In this document: positions 1 to 13,212 of the stretch, piece after piece
Layout of the letters: each line of letters begins with the position of its first letter
Position numbering within the stretch: the stretch's first letter is position 1
Assembly: GCA_030737835.1 (NCBI GenBank)
Contig: CM060855.1
Location: 14,100,114-14,164,113, forward strand
Direction of reading: 5' to 3'
Length of the DNA: 64,000 nucleotides
Source of the DNA: Acorus gramineus
Taxonomy: Eukaryota; Streptophyta; Magnoliopsida; Acorales; Acoraceae
Translations under genes and position numbers: made by a program
The notes under the pieces: model-generated
Database searches by the model: none
What the model was told of the DNA's origin: nothing
What the model saw: only the letters and a program-made list of their open reading frames with translations

Positions 1-1559
1 TTATTTTGATGTTTGGTTGAAAACCTGAAAACATGCTTGAAAGATTATTAATTTTTTCCATGAAATACATCAACCACCAATGTCCTATGTAGAACAATGA
101 AATATTTTTATGGATACCTACACGTGAAAAACAAATCATTTTGTGATAAATCTGTCGCAATCTCTGATGATTATAAACTTCCATCTATCTATTGAGATTA
201 TAAAGAATAATATGAAGGAGAAAAATTTTCAAATGCCGTTGTTAAACAACATGGAGAGCAAAAAAATAAACTACATCACTTGAAAGTTGTTGATTGTTGC
301 ATAAACTACTACAAATACGCACCCATTAACCCGATTTCTCCAAGAAGAAGAGTCCACATAGACAAGAAAGAGCCAAATAAATTTATTAGTAAAGTGAACA
401 ATATCCATATCAAAATACATATATCCAAATAGGAAGAACTATTGGCATGGGTGAATATATGAATAGGTGAAATGCACACATAAGTATATGAATTAGAAAA
501 TCTGTGCACATGATCACCTTTACAAACTAGAAACCACAAACCCCTCATAATCCTATATGTCAAATACAAAATTCAATTCATCTATATCTAACTCAAAACC
601 CATAAAAGAAAACGAGAATTTCAGATCTGGTATTTCAGTGGAAATTCAAAAACCTTCTACGGGGATAGGAGCTCAATCTATGCTGAGCTCAGTCTACGGT
701 GGTGGAGTTCAAAACGAGCTTCGGATCTACGAAGAGAGATGATGAAGGAGAGAGACAGCGATGCAGGTGGTGGCGGAGGTCGATCTTCTCCGGAGATCCA
801 AAGAGGAGGCCTCGGTGAACATGAGAGATGGAAAAACTTCAAGCAATGGTTGATTCTTGTCTTTGCTAGGGTTTCAAAACCCCAAAATATGTCCCACGAG
901 GAGAGAGAGTGAGATAAAAGAGGGCTTAAATATGTGTGGTAATTTTGTGTTTTCATCAAGGGCAATGTGGACTTTTCACGTCGACGGTAATGAAGCGGAA
1001 GGCGAGAGAAGAAAATAAAAGTGACGAGGGGAGAGCTGAATATTTGTTGGGTTTTTTTACTGAAAGAGAGAAATGTTCAGTGCTTATTAAGGTGTCAAAC
1101 AAACGTTGATTTAATCCATAAGTGCTGATTTTCCACTATCAGCCCAATAAATGCTGAAAAAATGTTGAACCAAACACAGCCTAACAGTTTTTTTTTTTTT
1201 TTTCAAAATTGCTGCCTGTCATTGCACATTTGGCAAGGGTGTGGTTTGAACCCCCTGACCTCCTTTCAGAGACGGGGGGGTGGGGGGTGGTGTTGGGTGG
1301 CTATATAATCGATAAAAGTGGATCAAATCAATGAAGGTAAAAATAATCATCCTTCACATGATCATGTCTACATAGCATTCAATGAAAAATATGTCCACAA
1401 CAACATCAAAATATTCAGTATTGATTTAGGGGAGCTTACATTTGAAGGAGTATTATATTATCTAAAACTTCACATTGATGTGAAAAAAGAAAAGAAAAAC
1501 AAGGATTATAATATTCCTTTTGGAGAAGCTGAACAATATAGACATATAATGCAAATTAC
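1..1559 (-). other. AQR intron (incomplete), with possible transposon sequence
   Basis: This is downstream of the AQR donor (GT at 1559-1558), and no helicase-domain exon could be found in either strand. About 560-1000 is relatively GC-rich and gene-leader-like. It is followed by a segment ending AACCAAACACAGCC at about 1,170-1,184, a sequence typical of the termini of plant DNA transposons. A T-run (about 1,190-1,204) and a G-rich tract (1,274-1,297) follow. A similar TGTTTGGTT at 10-18 could be the opposite terminus, but no target duplication could be confirmed. Confidence 0.4.
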
Positions 1560-4500
1560 CTGTGTTGAAGTAAATCTAACAGAGTTCTGCTTGGGCTTAT
1601 CTTGTGGATACGGACCTGGATCAGCAGGAACATATGGTTCAACAACAAGTTCTTCTTGCAAGGAAATTTTGTCAGCTGTACCCATATCATTCTCAGACTT
1701 TTTATTTCCTGGAAGTGCATGAGTGTTTCCCTTCAATGTCTTCGGAAGTCTGATGCGGAAAGGTGGTTTAGGATGCAAATCCTCGCTTCCATCTGGATTT
1801 ACAAAGGAAATCTGGGAAACCATGAAATGTAAAAAACTAAAAATTACAGTTCATCGCAATCAAAGCATCATAAAGTTAAATAACAAACTTTAAGGTGAGA
1901 TAAGACCTACTTGAAAATCCAGAAAACTCTCTTTCAAATGATCAGCATCAAGGAATGTGTCCTTGAAATCCACTTTTTCCAGAAGATCTGGCATGTTTAT
2001 CCATTGTGCAGCAGAAGGATTTCCATATCCCAGAAATATATTATGCAACCAGTCTGGTACAATACAAGTTTCATTCATAAGGTCTCTTATAGACTCTAAA
2101 ATTGCTTTAAAATTGTTCTCCTTTGGCTTTCTTCTCATCAAAATATTAAAAGTCTTATAAACATCTTCTGCACCCTTTTCAGCAATATCACTGACATCCA
2201 TGTGATACTGTGCTGTGTCTAGGGCAACAGTAATTGTTCGCATTTCTCCTTTAGGAGGCTTCCATTCATCTCTTTTTATTCTCCCAGTGAAATCATTCAT
2301 AAGCACTCCCTCCTCATCACGGATTTCAATTATTTCACATCCACGAACATATTGAAGACCAAGTCTTTCAGGTACACTTAACTTCGCTGCTTCCTCTGAG
2401 CTAAGAGGCTCAAAAGAAGGACGTATGGAAAGTAAAAATAAGACATCATGCTCTTTCAGGGCATTCCACTCTGATCTTATATGTGCTTTGTAACTGGAGA
2501 TGCTGAATGTAATGTCTGCCATGACTGATGAAGGCTTGACTTCTCCTATGTTTGGTTGTTTCACTTGACTTATCTTAAATCCCTTGATGGGAACTGCCAT
2601 CCTTGACCAACCCCGAAAAGAAGTCTCTCCCTCATTATTAATATATGCAAGCAAGTGCGGAATAGCTTCTTGAATATCTTCACGGATTTCATACGTTGAT
2701 TCCAGACGGAAAAGATTAAAATTTCTTAGAAGATAATCATGAAGAGTAAGAAACTGTAAATTAAGCTTTGGGAGAGCCAGGCATCCTTCTCCAGAGTAAT
2801 TGATACTTGGCACAACGCTTTCATCCCACATAATCTGTTCATTGGGATAGAGTGGAAGAGCATTTATTGCTTCCTTTTGAGACTGGCGTTTCTCAAAAAA
2901 TGAGACGATGACTTCTATAAGAAAGTCAACTCTCTTTGCCCATGGATCTTCATCAGAGACTAACTTGAGCTGTGAGAACAAAAGTATCAACAATCACTAG
3001 AAATCATTCAATCTCCAATATTATTAGGCAACTATAGATTTAGAACATAGCAATGAGGATAATGTAGACAAAGGACTTCAATACACATATTTGATGCATA
3101 CGGGCAACTAGGATAAGGGAATAAAAAGAAGAAAAAAAACCTGGCCTATGGATCCACAGTCCCACACAAATGAGGTTGAAAAGGACTAAATCAAAACTGA
3201 GCACATTAAATGCAGCTCAGAAGCAACTTGTTTAATGGTATAAAATCTTAGGACATTACTTTTTCGCCAACTATTATACTTCTAGGAATCAAACCAGAGG
3301 GGAAGAGAGATCTAAGCAGGCTGTGATGCAGATTGTCACAAGAATATGGAATATCAGACTATTAGTATCAGAAGCAACGAGTCATAACAGGCATAATGGC
3401 TGATACGTCATACACACCTACTACTACTGACTACAATAATCAGACTGCAGGCGTATAACTGTATATAACTGTACTACAAATAGTCTCATATCACACATCA
3501 GATGATAATTTCAACCATAATTCTCATAGTCATGCAATGAAAGACGATGGTTATAAAATCCTGTAGCAGCTCTATCAATTCTTAGGCCACATCCGGAACC
3601 CCAATCGGTTATCCAATCAACATTACTGATTCAATTTGTCAAGCACAATATTTTGCAAGGTATATAAACATAACTCTTTTATGAATTATTTGTTCGTAAC
3701 CACATGGGAGCTAAAGACAAAATAAGATCTTAACTATTTGAATGCCCAAACAACCAACCAACAAAAAAAAAATCCCAATCCTTGGATTCTTGGCATTAAA
3801 TCAGTATAATAGGGTATTGAAACAGATTCTTCTCTGGTGGTCAGCTGGATTAACAGAAAAAAACAAAAAAGGCAAGTTCCTTGGCTTCTCAGAGAAGGTT
3901 TATCTAAAATCAGGGTAGGCTGTGTCTCAGTATCACTATGTAAGAAAAGTTAATACCATTACTGATGCACTAGCAAAAATGCAGACTTCAGAAGGAATCA
4001 AGATCTATCAAACTGCTGCAGATCTTCCTTTTCATTTGCAAGGATGATATCAGCACTTAGTTCTGTTTTTTACTCAAACCTCTGGATGAATACTGGAATA
4101 TCAGGCAATATCTGCCATAAAAAGTGGAACAAAGTTAAGGTGTTTCTCTTTAGGATTAATGTTGCTCAATTTCTCAGTCTAACAGATTTTAAAAAATGCG
4201 ATGATCTAACTTTTGGTGGCCAGAAGTCGCTCGATTTGGTTTTTCTGCCTTGTATTGTACTCCTGCTTGTACTCATCTTTGTGACATGCTATTAATCAGA
4301 TATAGGTTCAGAAGGATTCTAGGGGAGGCAATAAAACTGGACTTGTTTTCCCTCCATAGTCTCCAAATGGATCCCATCCTGATTACCCAATTTGATGTAG
4401 TTTCATGATAACATCTAAAAAAAATTCATTTAACCAAAAAAAAGCAATACTGTAGCTTGAAAAGCAAAATATCACCAAAACTGAAAAACCTATAAACTTA

Positions 4501-7500
4501 ACTAAAATCGCAATGTTACAAGAAATGAAAGAAAAAAAAAATCTAATGATCATAATTATAATACCTTATTGCAGATCAGGTCCTTAAGCTCCTCAATTGA
4601 CAGAACCGATAATTTCTTGGATAAATCAGCACGTTTGTGAATTGAACCAATGTTTGCTAATGCAAGGTCTCGCAACTAAAACCCCACAAAAGATTTTTAT
4701 TAAGAATAAAATTAATAAAGACATATATAAATAGATGAGAGAAATAACAGGGTACTCCCTAAATTTGGAAATGTTACTATAATCCTTCATAATGAAATAT
4801 TGTAATTACAGCAACGCACCTTTGGAACTTGCTTAAAAACCAGCAATTGGAAAGCTTGAAGGCGAGAATAATGAGCAAGTAGCACATTGTCATCACTTAG
4901 TTGTGTTCCATCATGATCATCGATCTCAAAACCTTCATAAAACTGTAGCAAGTCAACCAGTTGAGCAAAAAGGCGGCCTTTCTGGTGGGCATATAATGTA
5001 CTCAAGTGACACTTGGCAACAACAGCAGCATCAGAAACAACAGGCTTCAGAAATCTGCAGGAAATAGTAAAGGGATATAGAAAAACCAGAAAAAAAAAAA
5101 AAAAACCTAAAAAGTTATGCATATGTTCAATGTTTTCAACTATCCCAAGCAAAATAACATACATTTCAAGGTCCAAAATACAAAACAAGAGAGACAACAG
5201 ACGAGAAAATCAAGCACTTTCAACAGAGAACGTCAACAGGAAGTCCTTGTGAAGGAAATGACATTATTTAACTTACCAAGAAAATGGCATTATTTAGTAA
5301 AATTATTTAAGAGGGAATGGTTAAAAATCACAGATGAATAAATATATATATATTTTAATGCACTTTGAACTCGTATTAATTGACTATCAGATCCCACTGG
5401 ATTAGGTGGGCTCCGTTATTGCCATCCATTCTACCACTCCATTAATGTGCATTGGATTTATATTAGTTAACAAATATTACTCAATGCAACAACTTGAAAT
5501 GGAACTCTAACCAGACTGCATTTCACAACCTATAATGGTAAAATTCTATGAAAATAAACAGAAGTACTTATTGAAAAATACAAGCTAAGCAAGGGAAAGA
5601 TGTCAAACTTTGACAATTATGGAAAACATATGCAAAGCAATGTGATAAAAATGAATAAATAAAAATAGGATATGAATAATATGTATACCTCCTTGTCGGC
5701 AGTTGACTCAATAAATCAATCAAGAACTCCATGAATCTCTCACAGTACAAGACAGAAACTTCATCAACTCCTTCAATGATATTATCAAGTTTGGCATCAT
5801 CATGATCACTCTGCTTTTGACATATAACCTTTGAATCTAATATCTAGAGAAACACAAGCAATTATCTAAATAAGCACACTGATTTTCATATGCATTCATC
5901 ATATTAGATAACGAGAAGTACAGAAAATCCAACATTAACCTCTAAAAATTCTTCAATTAGATTTCTTAAAAACTTCACTTCTAGTATTCTTGATGAATCC
6001 ACCAATTCTCCTTTCTTAGCTTCTTTGGCTTCCTTTTTGGACATCCTTTTCCACTTCTTGATCAGATGTGGATTAAGGCATAGCTCCATCTTCAAATGTA
6101 AAGAGAATGAAATAATCAGTGAATGCTCATTGTAACAAATTACAAGTGAAATACTGGAAAAACATAGTCAACAACTTCACCTGAAATCGACCAAATGACA
6201 AGCTGTGCCACAACTGCAAACTTACTAACTTTAGGACAGTCTCACTAACAATTTCATCTTCCAAACTCTGCCCCAAAAAAAAAGAAGATTTAGAAATTTA
6301 TCAGTTATGTGGAATTCATTATAGTGAATTTACCAGTGCATATACACAAATACACAGGCGTATCGCTAAAGAGAGATGAAACATTTAGATACGTCTCCCA
6401 TCTCTATAATTAGGACATACTATGTTCCCAAAAATCTTCCTAACCAAACAAGCATTGCAATTTTTTAAATTTTATGAGGAACTCGTAGGGATATTTGCCA
6501 CCTACTTTTCATTAAAAAGCTGAGGGGTACCAAAAAAGGGAAAAAACAGAAGACAGGAAAACAAAAAAACTAAAACATAGTAAGAGTAGATGAGGGATCT
6601 ACTATGCCATGCTTTGCAATAGATAACACAGACTATATCTCAATCTGAATGTTGTATCCTCAAAATTATTCTCTTGACACCAGTACAGTAAATTCCCCAA
6701 GCTTCAATTAGCCCCCTTCACACCTTCCCACATGTTTTCAGGATAATGTGATGTAGGAGTGGAGACTAGTGCCCACCTATTCTTTGATTGCCCCTTTAGC
6801 GGAACGATTTGGGAGAAGGAGGGCGAGTCTCTTGGGTCTCATTGCTCATTCAATGATGTGGAAAGTATGTGGAGGTGCTTCTGGAGAAGGCGCATACACA
6901 ATGGTGACCGTAAGTACCAATGGATTGTCCTGCACCCGGTGTGTTGGAGTATTTGCCTCACTCATAACGAATGTGTCTTCCAACAAAAGTGTGTTTATTT
7001 GGAAAAAACTGGGGCAACATTATATACTCTACTTAGAGAGTGGGTTACCATCATTTTGGGAGAAGGTTCTCCTTATACTATTATGGGATCTTTTGGTTCA
7101 GGAGGTGATGCAAGAGTGCTTTTTGTTGGGGTTCTCCCCGCTCCCTTTTCTGTCTTTTTCTCTCTCTTTTCTCTTCTTCCCCTTTCAATAATATGGAGAT
7201 CCCTCGTCCCCTTCTATATGAGGGTTTCTTTTAGTAAGATTCTCATATCCCTTTACAATATATATATAATTTAAAACCTAAAACATGTATCAACCGAATA
7301 AAAAATTTCTTCTTGATGAACAATACTCAAACACAAAAGGAAAACCACCACCTCTTCCTAATTCCTATCACCTTGTTCTCATTGTCCAAGAACCTCACGT
7401 TCTCAAACAAAATAAAACCCACCACACAATGGTGCTTCTCATCCAAACTTCCACCATGGAATGAACAAAAATAAGAGACAACAAAAGGAACATGTACATG

Positions 7501-10000
7501 AAAGAGAAATCCAAGAATATTTGGAGAATTAAGGTCCCTGTCAAAGTGAAACGCTTCTTTTGGTTGATGTATTAGTAAAGGATATTAACAAAAGAGTACG
7601 GAGCTAAGTGGGCTCAAAAGGAGAACACAGATTGTGTCTTGTGCAACTCAGACATGGACAACTGTCATCCTTTATGTATGTGCCCAATGGCTGGAGCTCT
7701 TTGGCAGCCATTGATTTCAACAACATGGATTCATGTACAGGTGGCAGTCCGGATCAGTTGTGGCAGGCTAGACAGGCTATTAAAGCTCACAGGAACAGGA
7801 GTAAAAAGGTGAAGGCCTCACAACCCATCATTCGGAGGGCATACGGGCATTATGGCTCACAAGAAACCAAGTGGTGTTTTAAAGGCTTCCACATAGTTCG
7901 AAATATATGGGAGTTGGCGGTGAGATTTATCAAGGACTGGGGTTATGTTGCGCTAGAGCGAGTCAAGTTGAGTTTGTCAATGGGAGGCTAGATTGTTATA
8001 GAAGAGTGAAGTCTGTGGGCCTAGTATCTCTCTTTGCTATTATGTTAGCTTGGGAGGTTTTAATGTTTTCTTGTAGATTTATTTGGACAACTGTACCCGA
8101 TTATGATTAATACATTGTGGTAGATTGTTCAAAACAAAAAAAAAATATGTGCACCGTTTCTATAAGATTTTTTTTTGGAAGTAATTTCTATAAGATGAAT
8201 TATTTTCCTAACATTTAATTTTCTATCTTGCATGGATCTATCAAACTGATATATAATGGGAAGCATCCCATCTTTTTCATAAATAATAAAAAAAACTAAA
8301 CTCAATAAAATGCATGCACACCCACAAAAATATATGCCAATAAACAAATTGATTATTTCACCTGAAAGGCATTGATCATGAAGAGCAAATAATTCGTCTT
8401 CTCTATGATGCTCAAGGTCCTTCCCTACAACCAAAAACAGATGATCAGATTATGATAAAATCCCTCCAACAAAACTCAAATGCATGCATGTATACTTATC
8501 TTACTACAAACACAATACATGATATGTACATATATAAAGATAGTGCAAAAACCTTGAGAGCCAAGGGGTGGACAATACAGTTGAAATCAGAACCTAATTC
8601 TCTTTTTAAATACATTAATATATATTAAAAAAATATAATGCTGTAAAAGAACAATATGATTGTTTTGAAACAACCAGATGCTCCAATGAGAATAAAAGCA
8701 TTGTTTCATGTAAAATGATCAATGAAAGATAACGCACTATGCATGGCCCAACAACAATAAAAGCTCCTTACATAAACAAAATCCATGAATGGTAACTTCT
8801 ACTTGTTCCATTAAATGTATCACCTTGTCTGTGCCTTTTATCATTCAAAAACATAAATGATGAAGCATCTACTAAATCATCAATAGTTCTTGTTTTTTGC
8901 ATAACCCAACAATCATGGAGATTCATCCCTCACCATACATCAGAGAAAATGTTCAATCATTTACATACAAGAGCTACAATATACAGAGGACTGGTGCCAT
9001 CAAACAACCTAACTGATCCCAGTGCAGAAAACATCAACCTCTACCAGACTTAGCAAACTTCACAGTACTCTATCAGCTAAAGTCCACTCACATCCTCTGG
9101 AGATTGTTAAATGACAAGCCAGGTGCATTACCCATGTTTTAATGACACTAGTAGAAATCACCATGAAGTGGGTGTTCCAATTTTAGTTCCCACACAAGGC
9201 CACGTCAATAAATGTGGAACTTCTATAAGAGACAAGCAAACCATTTTTCACTAAAAACTACATAACCCAAACAAATATGCAAAAGATTTTAAAAAAACAT
9301 AAATAAAAAAAGCCAAAAAACAACCAATTATCTCAATCAATGCAAAGCTACAATCACAACAACAAATAATAGGGACAAAGAACCAACCTCATCCTTAAGC
9401 TTTAAAACCCTCGTGAGGAACCCCTTGAACGCATCCTTCCTATCATAAAAACAAATCCATGCCGCGACATTCTCCCGGAACTATACATCCATAACAAAAA
9501 CACTATCAACTCACTTCATCATCCAAAAAATCCAACACAAATTTTTTTCCAATCAAGGTAAAAAAAAAAAAATCTACCTTTTCATTGACCATGAGAATCA
9601 TCGACATGACATGCTCAAACGTGGCGGTCCCCTCATCAAAATTTGGCCATAGATAGTTCTCCAGGTACTGACTGACTTCAAGAATCATAACCCTCTGGAG
9701 CGGCACCGGTTTCCGCCCCCCGGGGACAGAGAGCTCGGTTTCGTAGATCCTCTTCACCAGGTCCGGGTCGAACTCCTGGCGCGGGTGGTCCGGATCGTCG
9801 CCCAGCTTGAGCCAGTTCTCGGCCGCGATCCCGGTGAGCCGGTCCCGCTGGATCTCGGTTAAGGTGATCCCCGTTGAGGGGAGGTTCGACCCGGGTCGCT
9901 GCTCCGCCGGCTTATCGTCCAGCACCAGCTCCACTGGCGGGTACTCCGCCACCCTGTGCCGCTTGAAGTCGTAGATACCCGTCCCGTAAACCTTCGCCAT
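1560..10000 (-). CDS. AQR: Aquarius-type intron-binding spliceosomal helicase, N-terminal 876 codons (gene runs off left edge)
   Basis: Exons (minus strand, coding order): 10000-9578, 9480-9388, 8424-8362, 6267-6181, 6089-5940, 5843-5689, 5054-4820, 4675-4565, 2969-1911, 1811-1560. All junctions are GT-AG, phases agree, and the 876-codon frame is open. The product matches plant EMB2765/Aquarius throughout: it starts MAKVYGTGIYDFKRHR and contains VPLQRVMILEVSQYLENYLW, FRENVAAWICFYDRKDAFKG, LPLYPNEQIMWDESVVPSIN and PGPYPQDKPKQNSVRFTSTQ. Aquarius is an SF1 RNA helicase of the intron-binding complex of the spliceosome and acts in the nucleus. The part seen is the N-terminal armadillo-like domain and the beta-barrel region. 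The RecA domains with the GPPGTGKT Walker motif should follow the last exon and are not in the window, so the intron after 1560 exceeds 1.55 kb or the gene is cut. The start at 10000 is the first Met of the conserved N-terminus. Exon 1 is much richer in GC than the later exons. Confidence 0.95.
3928..4051 (+). mobile_element. LINE RNase H-like fragment in an AQR intron
   Basis: On the plus strand, opposite to AQR, a frame from about 3,907 reads YHYVRKVNTITDALAKMQ and ends with LPFHLQG and a stop at 4,048. This matches the end of the RNase H-like domain of plant non-LTR retrotransposons (REaN..ADaLAk, then a dLP box). It is short and degenerate, and lies within the 2,970-4,564 AQR intron. The rest of that intron shows nothing recognisable. 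Confidence 0.5.
6751..7080 (+). pseudogene. LINE reverse-transcriptase zinc-binding (zf-RVT) fragment
   Basis: A plus-strand frame reads ETSAHLFFDCPFSGTIWEK and, 50 residues later, CWSICLTHNECVF. This is the H..F.C..a..iW / W.iWl.RN pattern of the zf-RVT domain at the end of plant LINE ORF2. It is antisense to AQR inside the 6,268-8,361 intron and has no RT domain attached. The following sequence to about 7,270 may be LINE 3' UTR. Confidence 0.65.
7488..7740 (+). pseudogene. second LINE zf-RVT fragment
   Basis: The plus strand reads NIWRIKVPVKVKRFFWL, then KWAQKENTDCVLCNSD and HPLCMCPMAGALW with an in-frame stop. This is the first half of the zf-RVT domain (iW.ikvP.Kv..FlW, C.lC, H....Cp.a..lW). 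Its N-terminal half lies downstream of the C-terminal half at 6,751-7,080, so two separate LINE insertions are more likely than one. The sequence to an A-run at 8,138-8,147 may be its 3' part. Confidence 0.5.
8425..9387 (-). other. AQR intron 2, no recognisable content
   Basis: AT-rich sequence between exon 2 (9480-9388) and exon 3 (8424-8362). The splice signals are clear. I saw no open frame, repeat family or RNA gene. Confidence 0.7.
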
Positions 10001-10085
10001 CGTCTTCGCTGCTTGATTTTGGACTTTAACGGTGGAGATGGAATCGACACAGGTCCCGCCCTCTGTGTGGGGGAGAAACCCTTTT

Positions 10086-10094
10086 AAACCCTAG
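10086..10094. promoter_or_regulatory. telo-box-like element upstream of AQR
   Basis: AAACCCTAG on the plus strand, 86 bp upstream of the AQR start codon. Telo-box motifs are common near the transcription start of plant housekeeping and translation-related genes. That this one works is inference. Confidence 0.4.
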
Positions 10095-10794
10095 ACGAGG
10101 GGGGACTCGAAGAGGAGGTAAAATGAACCGCCTTTTCTGCTTCTTTAGTAGCCAGAGTTTACATAACGAGCACATTACACACAGCGCGATAAGTCTTATT
10201 TGCAATGACTCTGGATCCGGTCAGGACCGGCTACAGTCACTACTATCGAACTACACACAGTCTTGTAACTCGAACTACACAGTCAATAAAGTTAATTATT
10301 GAGTACAGGTCCCACTCTTTTTCTGAATCTAGTTAAATTTGGATTTGATCAGTACCATCAGTATCCAGTAGGAGAATAAAACTTATACCCAATCTATCTA
10401 TTATACTAACTAAAAGTATTTAAGTTATCATGTTTGTTTCTTTTTGTGTGTGTAACATTTTCATTTTCCATTTTTACCCTTAGCTATCTATGTTATTTGA
10501 TTTTATATTAAAGAGTAAGGATGGTAAATATATATTTTAATATTTTAGTGGATAACATGAGATATTCATAAATCTATAATATATATCTATATGATCTATT
10601 GAATAAATGGTGGTGATCATGTCACATATTTATATTTTCTCATTATTATTATAATATTATTTTTTATTAGGTTTAAATTAAGATAATCATATAATATAGG
10701 TTGATAAATAAATAATTTCGAGTTAAATATGAGTTTGAACGTTTGAGCTCATTTTTCATCATGAAATACTCATTTTAAAAAAAAAATATTTCAT

Positions 10795-11190
10795 AGACGT
10801 AAGGAAGGGAGAAGAGAAAGAAGAAGAGAATGAGAGAGAAAAGGAGAAAGAAGGATGACTATCGGAGGGGGCGACAAGGCAACGGTGGCCAAAGGATGCC
10901 AAAGAGGGGGAGGGTAAAGAGAGAGAGAGAGACGGGGAGGGGAGGGGCCGAATAGGGTGGAGGAGTGGAGAAGGCAGAAAGGCACGAATCTTTTTCTCTT
11001 CCTTTCTCTCTCCCCCCTCTCCCTTTCTTCCTCTCTCTCTACCCTATCCCTTTTTCAGCGTCATCCGACCGCTTTTGATGCCTTCTCCACCCCACCGTTT
11101 CCTTCAGCCACCGCCCTCGTCTCTCTCTCTCCCTCTCCCCGTCTTCTCTCTCTTTCCTCTCCCCTCTCATTTTCTTCAAACCCCACCACC
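10795..11190. repeat. purine-rich/pyrimidine-rich strand-switch tract
   Basis: From about 10,795 to 10,985 the plus strand is almost entirely purine (GA and GGGA runs). From about 10,990 to 11,185 it becomes almost entirely pyrimidine (CTCTCT, CCCTCTCC). The halves are imperfectly complementary, with similar modules such as AACGGTGG next to GGAGAAGGC in inverted order. The tract could be a degenerate inverted-repeat transposon or a foldback microsatellite. Open frames here come from composition. Confidence 0.6.
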
Positions 11191-11350
11191 CAAAAAAAAA
11201 TTTGGTGATGAGTTTGAAACAAAGGGTGGGAGGAATAACCCCCCTCCCATAAATGATTCCAGCTGTTCATTAGAATATATATTTTATTTTTTATACAAAT
11301 GTGTATTTCATTGGATAATGTATATATTATTTTAAAAAAATCAAAACATA

Positions 11351-11808
11351 TGTGATAGGAAGACCCCTATCAAATAGTTGTGATCCAAATTATAAGAAAA
11401 TTAGAAGAGGACAGAAGAGATTTTAGAGGAGAAAGAGAAAGAAGAATAAAGACTTTAGAATAATCTTTCATGCATTCTTTATTCATTCTTAAGGCTTATA
11501 TAGCCAAACACCTAACAACTTCCTACAAATTAGAGATTCTCCCTCAATCAATAATCCAAATAAAGAAACTAATTAAGCATACGAATAAGAAAACTAATTA
11601 AAGTTAAATAATTTATTCCTCCTCTGATTCAGCAAGTCAATCTTCTTGAGATCTGACTACCAGCCTTACACATCCACATCCCGCACCTTCCGAACACCCC
11701 GCATGAGCCGAACGCTTGGAATAAATATGCCAACCCGGAGCTAAATCTAGCACCAACCTATCAATATGAAATTCAGAATTGAGGTTGAAAAATGACTGTA
11801 TGTAACAT
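11351..11808 (-). mobile_element. possible Copia-type solo LTR, antisense
   Basis: Read on the minus strand, the segment starts TGTTACATAC and ends CTATCACA (TG...CA). It has a TATA-like GGCTATATAAGCC in its second half, then AATAAAGAATGC and a CT-rich stretch, the usual layout of a Copia LTR (U3, TATA, polyadenylation signal, U5). No matching 5-bp target duplication was found and no internal region is present, so this rests on layout only. Confidence 0.4.
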
Positions 11809-11892
11809 TATCCCTTCAAAAATAGGTGTCGATTCCGATAATGAAAAATAGGTGTTTGTTAAATGTAAGGGTAAAACTTTAGGATTGGCTTA

Positions 11893-12000
11893 AGATGCGT
11901 TCGGGAACACAATTTGATTTACAAAATTACATTTTTTGTTTTAAAAATTTGACTTCATGTTCACATTATCATGCATTTGTGTTTCTTATTGTTTGGGATT
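11893..12000. repeat. terminal fragment of a GATGCGTTCGGGAACACA-type repeat
   Basis: The sequence GATGCGTTCGGGAACACAAT closely resembles the left end of a small element in a METTL13 intron (17,150: GGGTGCGTTTGAAAACACAG). It is probably a second, truncated member of the same short repeat family. Confidence 0.35.
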
Positions 12001-12259
12001 TGTTTTGTAGAGACAAGTGCAATAGCTCTTTTGTTGATTGTTAGGACATAACTCTTTTGTGTACTGTTTGGACTCTTTTTTTTTGTGGACGTGGTTTTTT
12101 TGTAAAAAAATTAAAATTGTAGGTCATTTTGATATCAACTTATGCAACTATTTCAGGTTTTATTTTTGCTAGTGTTGATTCCGGGAAAGAGATGAATTGT
12201 ACAAGTTTAAAATCCACAAAACTTATAAACTCATCGAAGATGGATAAATATTAGATAAT

Positions 12260-12760
12260 TGTAGATGCCATTTTTCCGAGCCCAATGGTAACGCACCATG
12301 TCTCCGCAGCCCACGACACGATTAAAGAGGGCCCAAAACCCGAATAGCACATGTTTTGTGAGTCTAGCCCGTCGGCCCACTCACATCTGACGATTGGAAG
12401 ATTTCAAGTCAGAATTAGGCTCAAATCTCAACAAAATATATGATTTTGGTGTTATTAATAAAGATATATCATAATCCCACATAGATCACAAAAAATCTCA
12501 GATTTGGAGATCTCTCCCCATCCACCCTATGAAGAGAGATCAACTGTCGATCCTAGGGCGACCCTAATCAGCTCTATAAATAAGGAACTATCTCCCCCTA
12601 TAAAGGTATGTGGAAATTTTCTTTTTCAAAAAATCACAAACTGCCACTTTGTTGACTTGTGCATTAGAAGGCCTTTTGCAGGACTTGGATCACCGACGGC
12701 AACCATCATCCAGTTGGAGAAGAGCAGGAATGGACGGATCTGATAACCTGAATCCAATTC
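12260..12760 (+). mobile_element. LTR fragment, Gypsy (Tat/Ogre-like) type
   Basis: Begins TGTAGATGCCATTTTTCC, close to the start of the solo LTR at 60,135 (TGTAGATACCC). A TATA box follows (CTCTATAAATAAGGAAC at about 12,572), then U5-like sequence. TGTAGA..CC starts are typical of Tat-lineage Gypsy LTRs. The right end and target duplication could not be fixed, and no internal region follows. Confidence 0.45.
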
Positions 12761-13212
12761 ACCGATTTTTGTCTCCTCTAATAACCTAACTAATTGTTGA
12801 TTTCATTTCTTCCTCGGGTTTAGATTTTCAACAAATTTGCATGAAATGTATCATTTCACTATTATAAGATTTGGTACTAAAAAATGCAAGAAAGCAAGAT
12901 TTCATTTTTGTCTAGATTTGAATGTTCAAGATACTCAAATGATAATGTTAGTCAGCATTATTTTTGTCAAACATATCATGCATACATTAATTTACATAAT
13001 AAAATAGGTTAGAAAACGTTATTTAATGCCATGAAAACTAAAACAATCCCTAAAACAAAATAACACACACATATATATACTAACCACCTAGTTATGTTAA
13101 GACATATATAATACATACCACTCGTTCATTCACAAAAGTCTAAGCAGTTGATAGCTTGATACCCATACTACATATCACGCACACAACAACTACAATCACA
13201 GACACTTGATGC

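Noticed and set aside
1318..1832. Plus-strand frames of 134 and 76 codons.
   Set aside because: They lie opposite AQR exon 10 and its flank, whose minus-strand reading is conserved.
7608..8110. A 127-codon plus-strand frame and its overlap.
   Set aside because: It overlaps a decayed LINE zf-RVT remnant and has no other recognisable domain.
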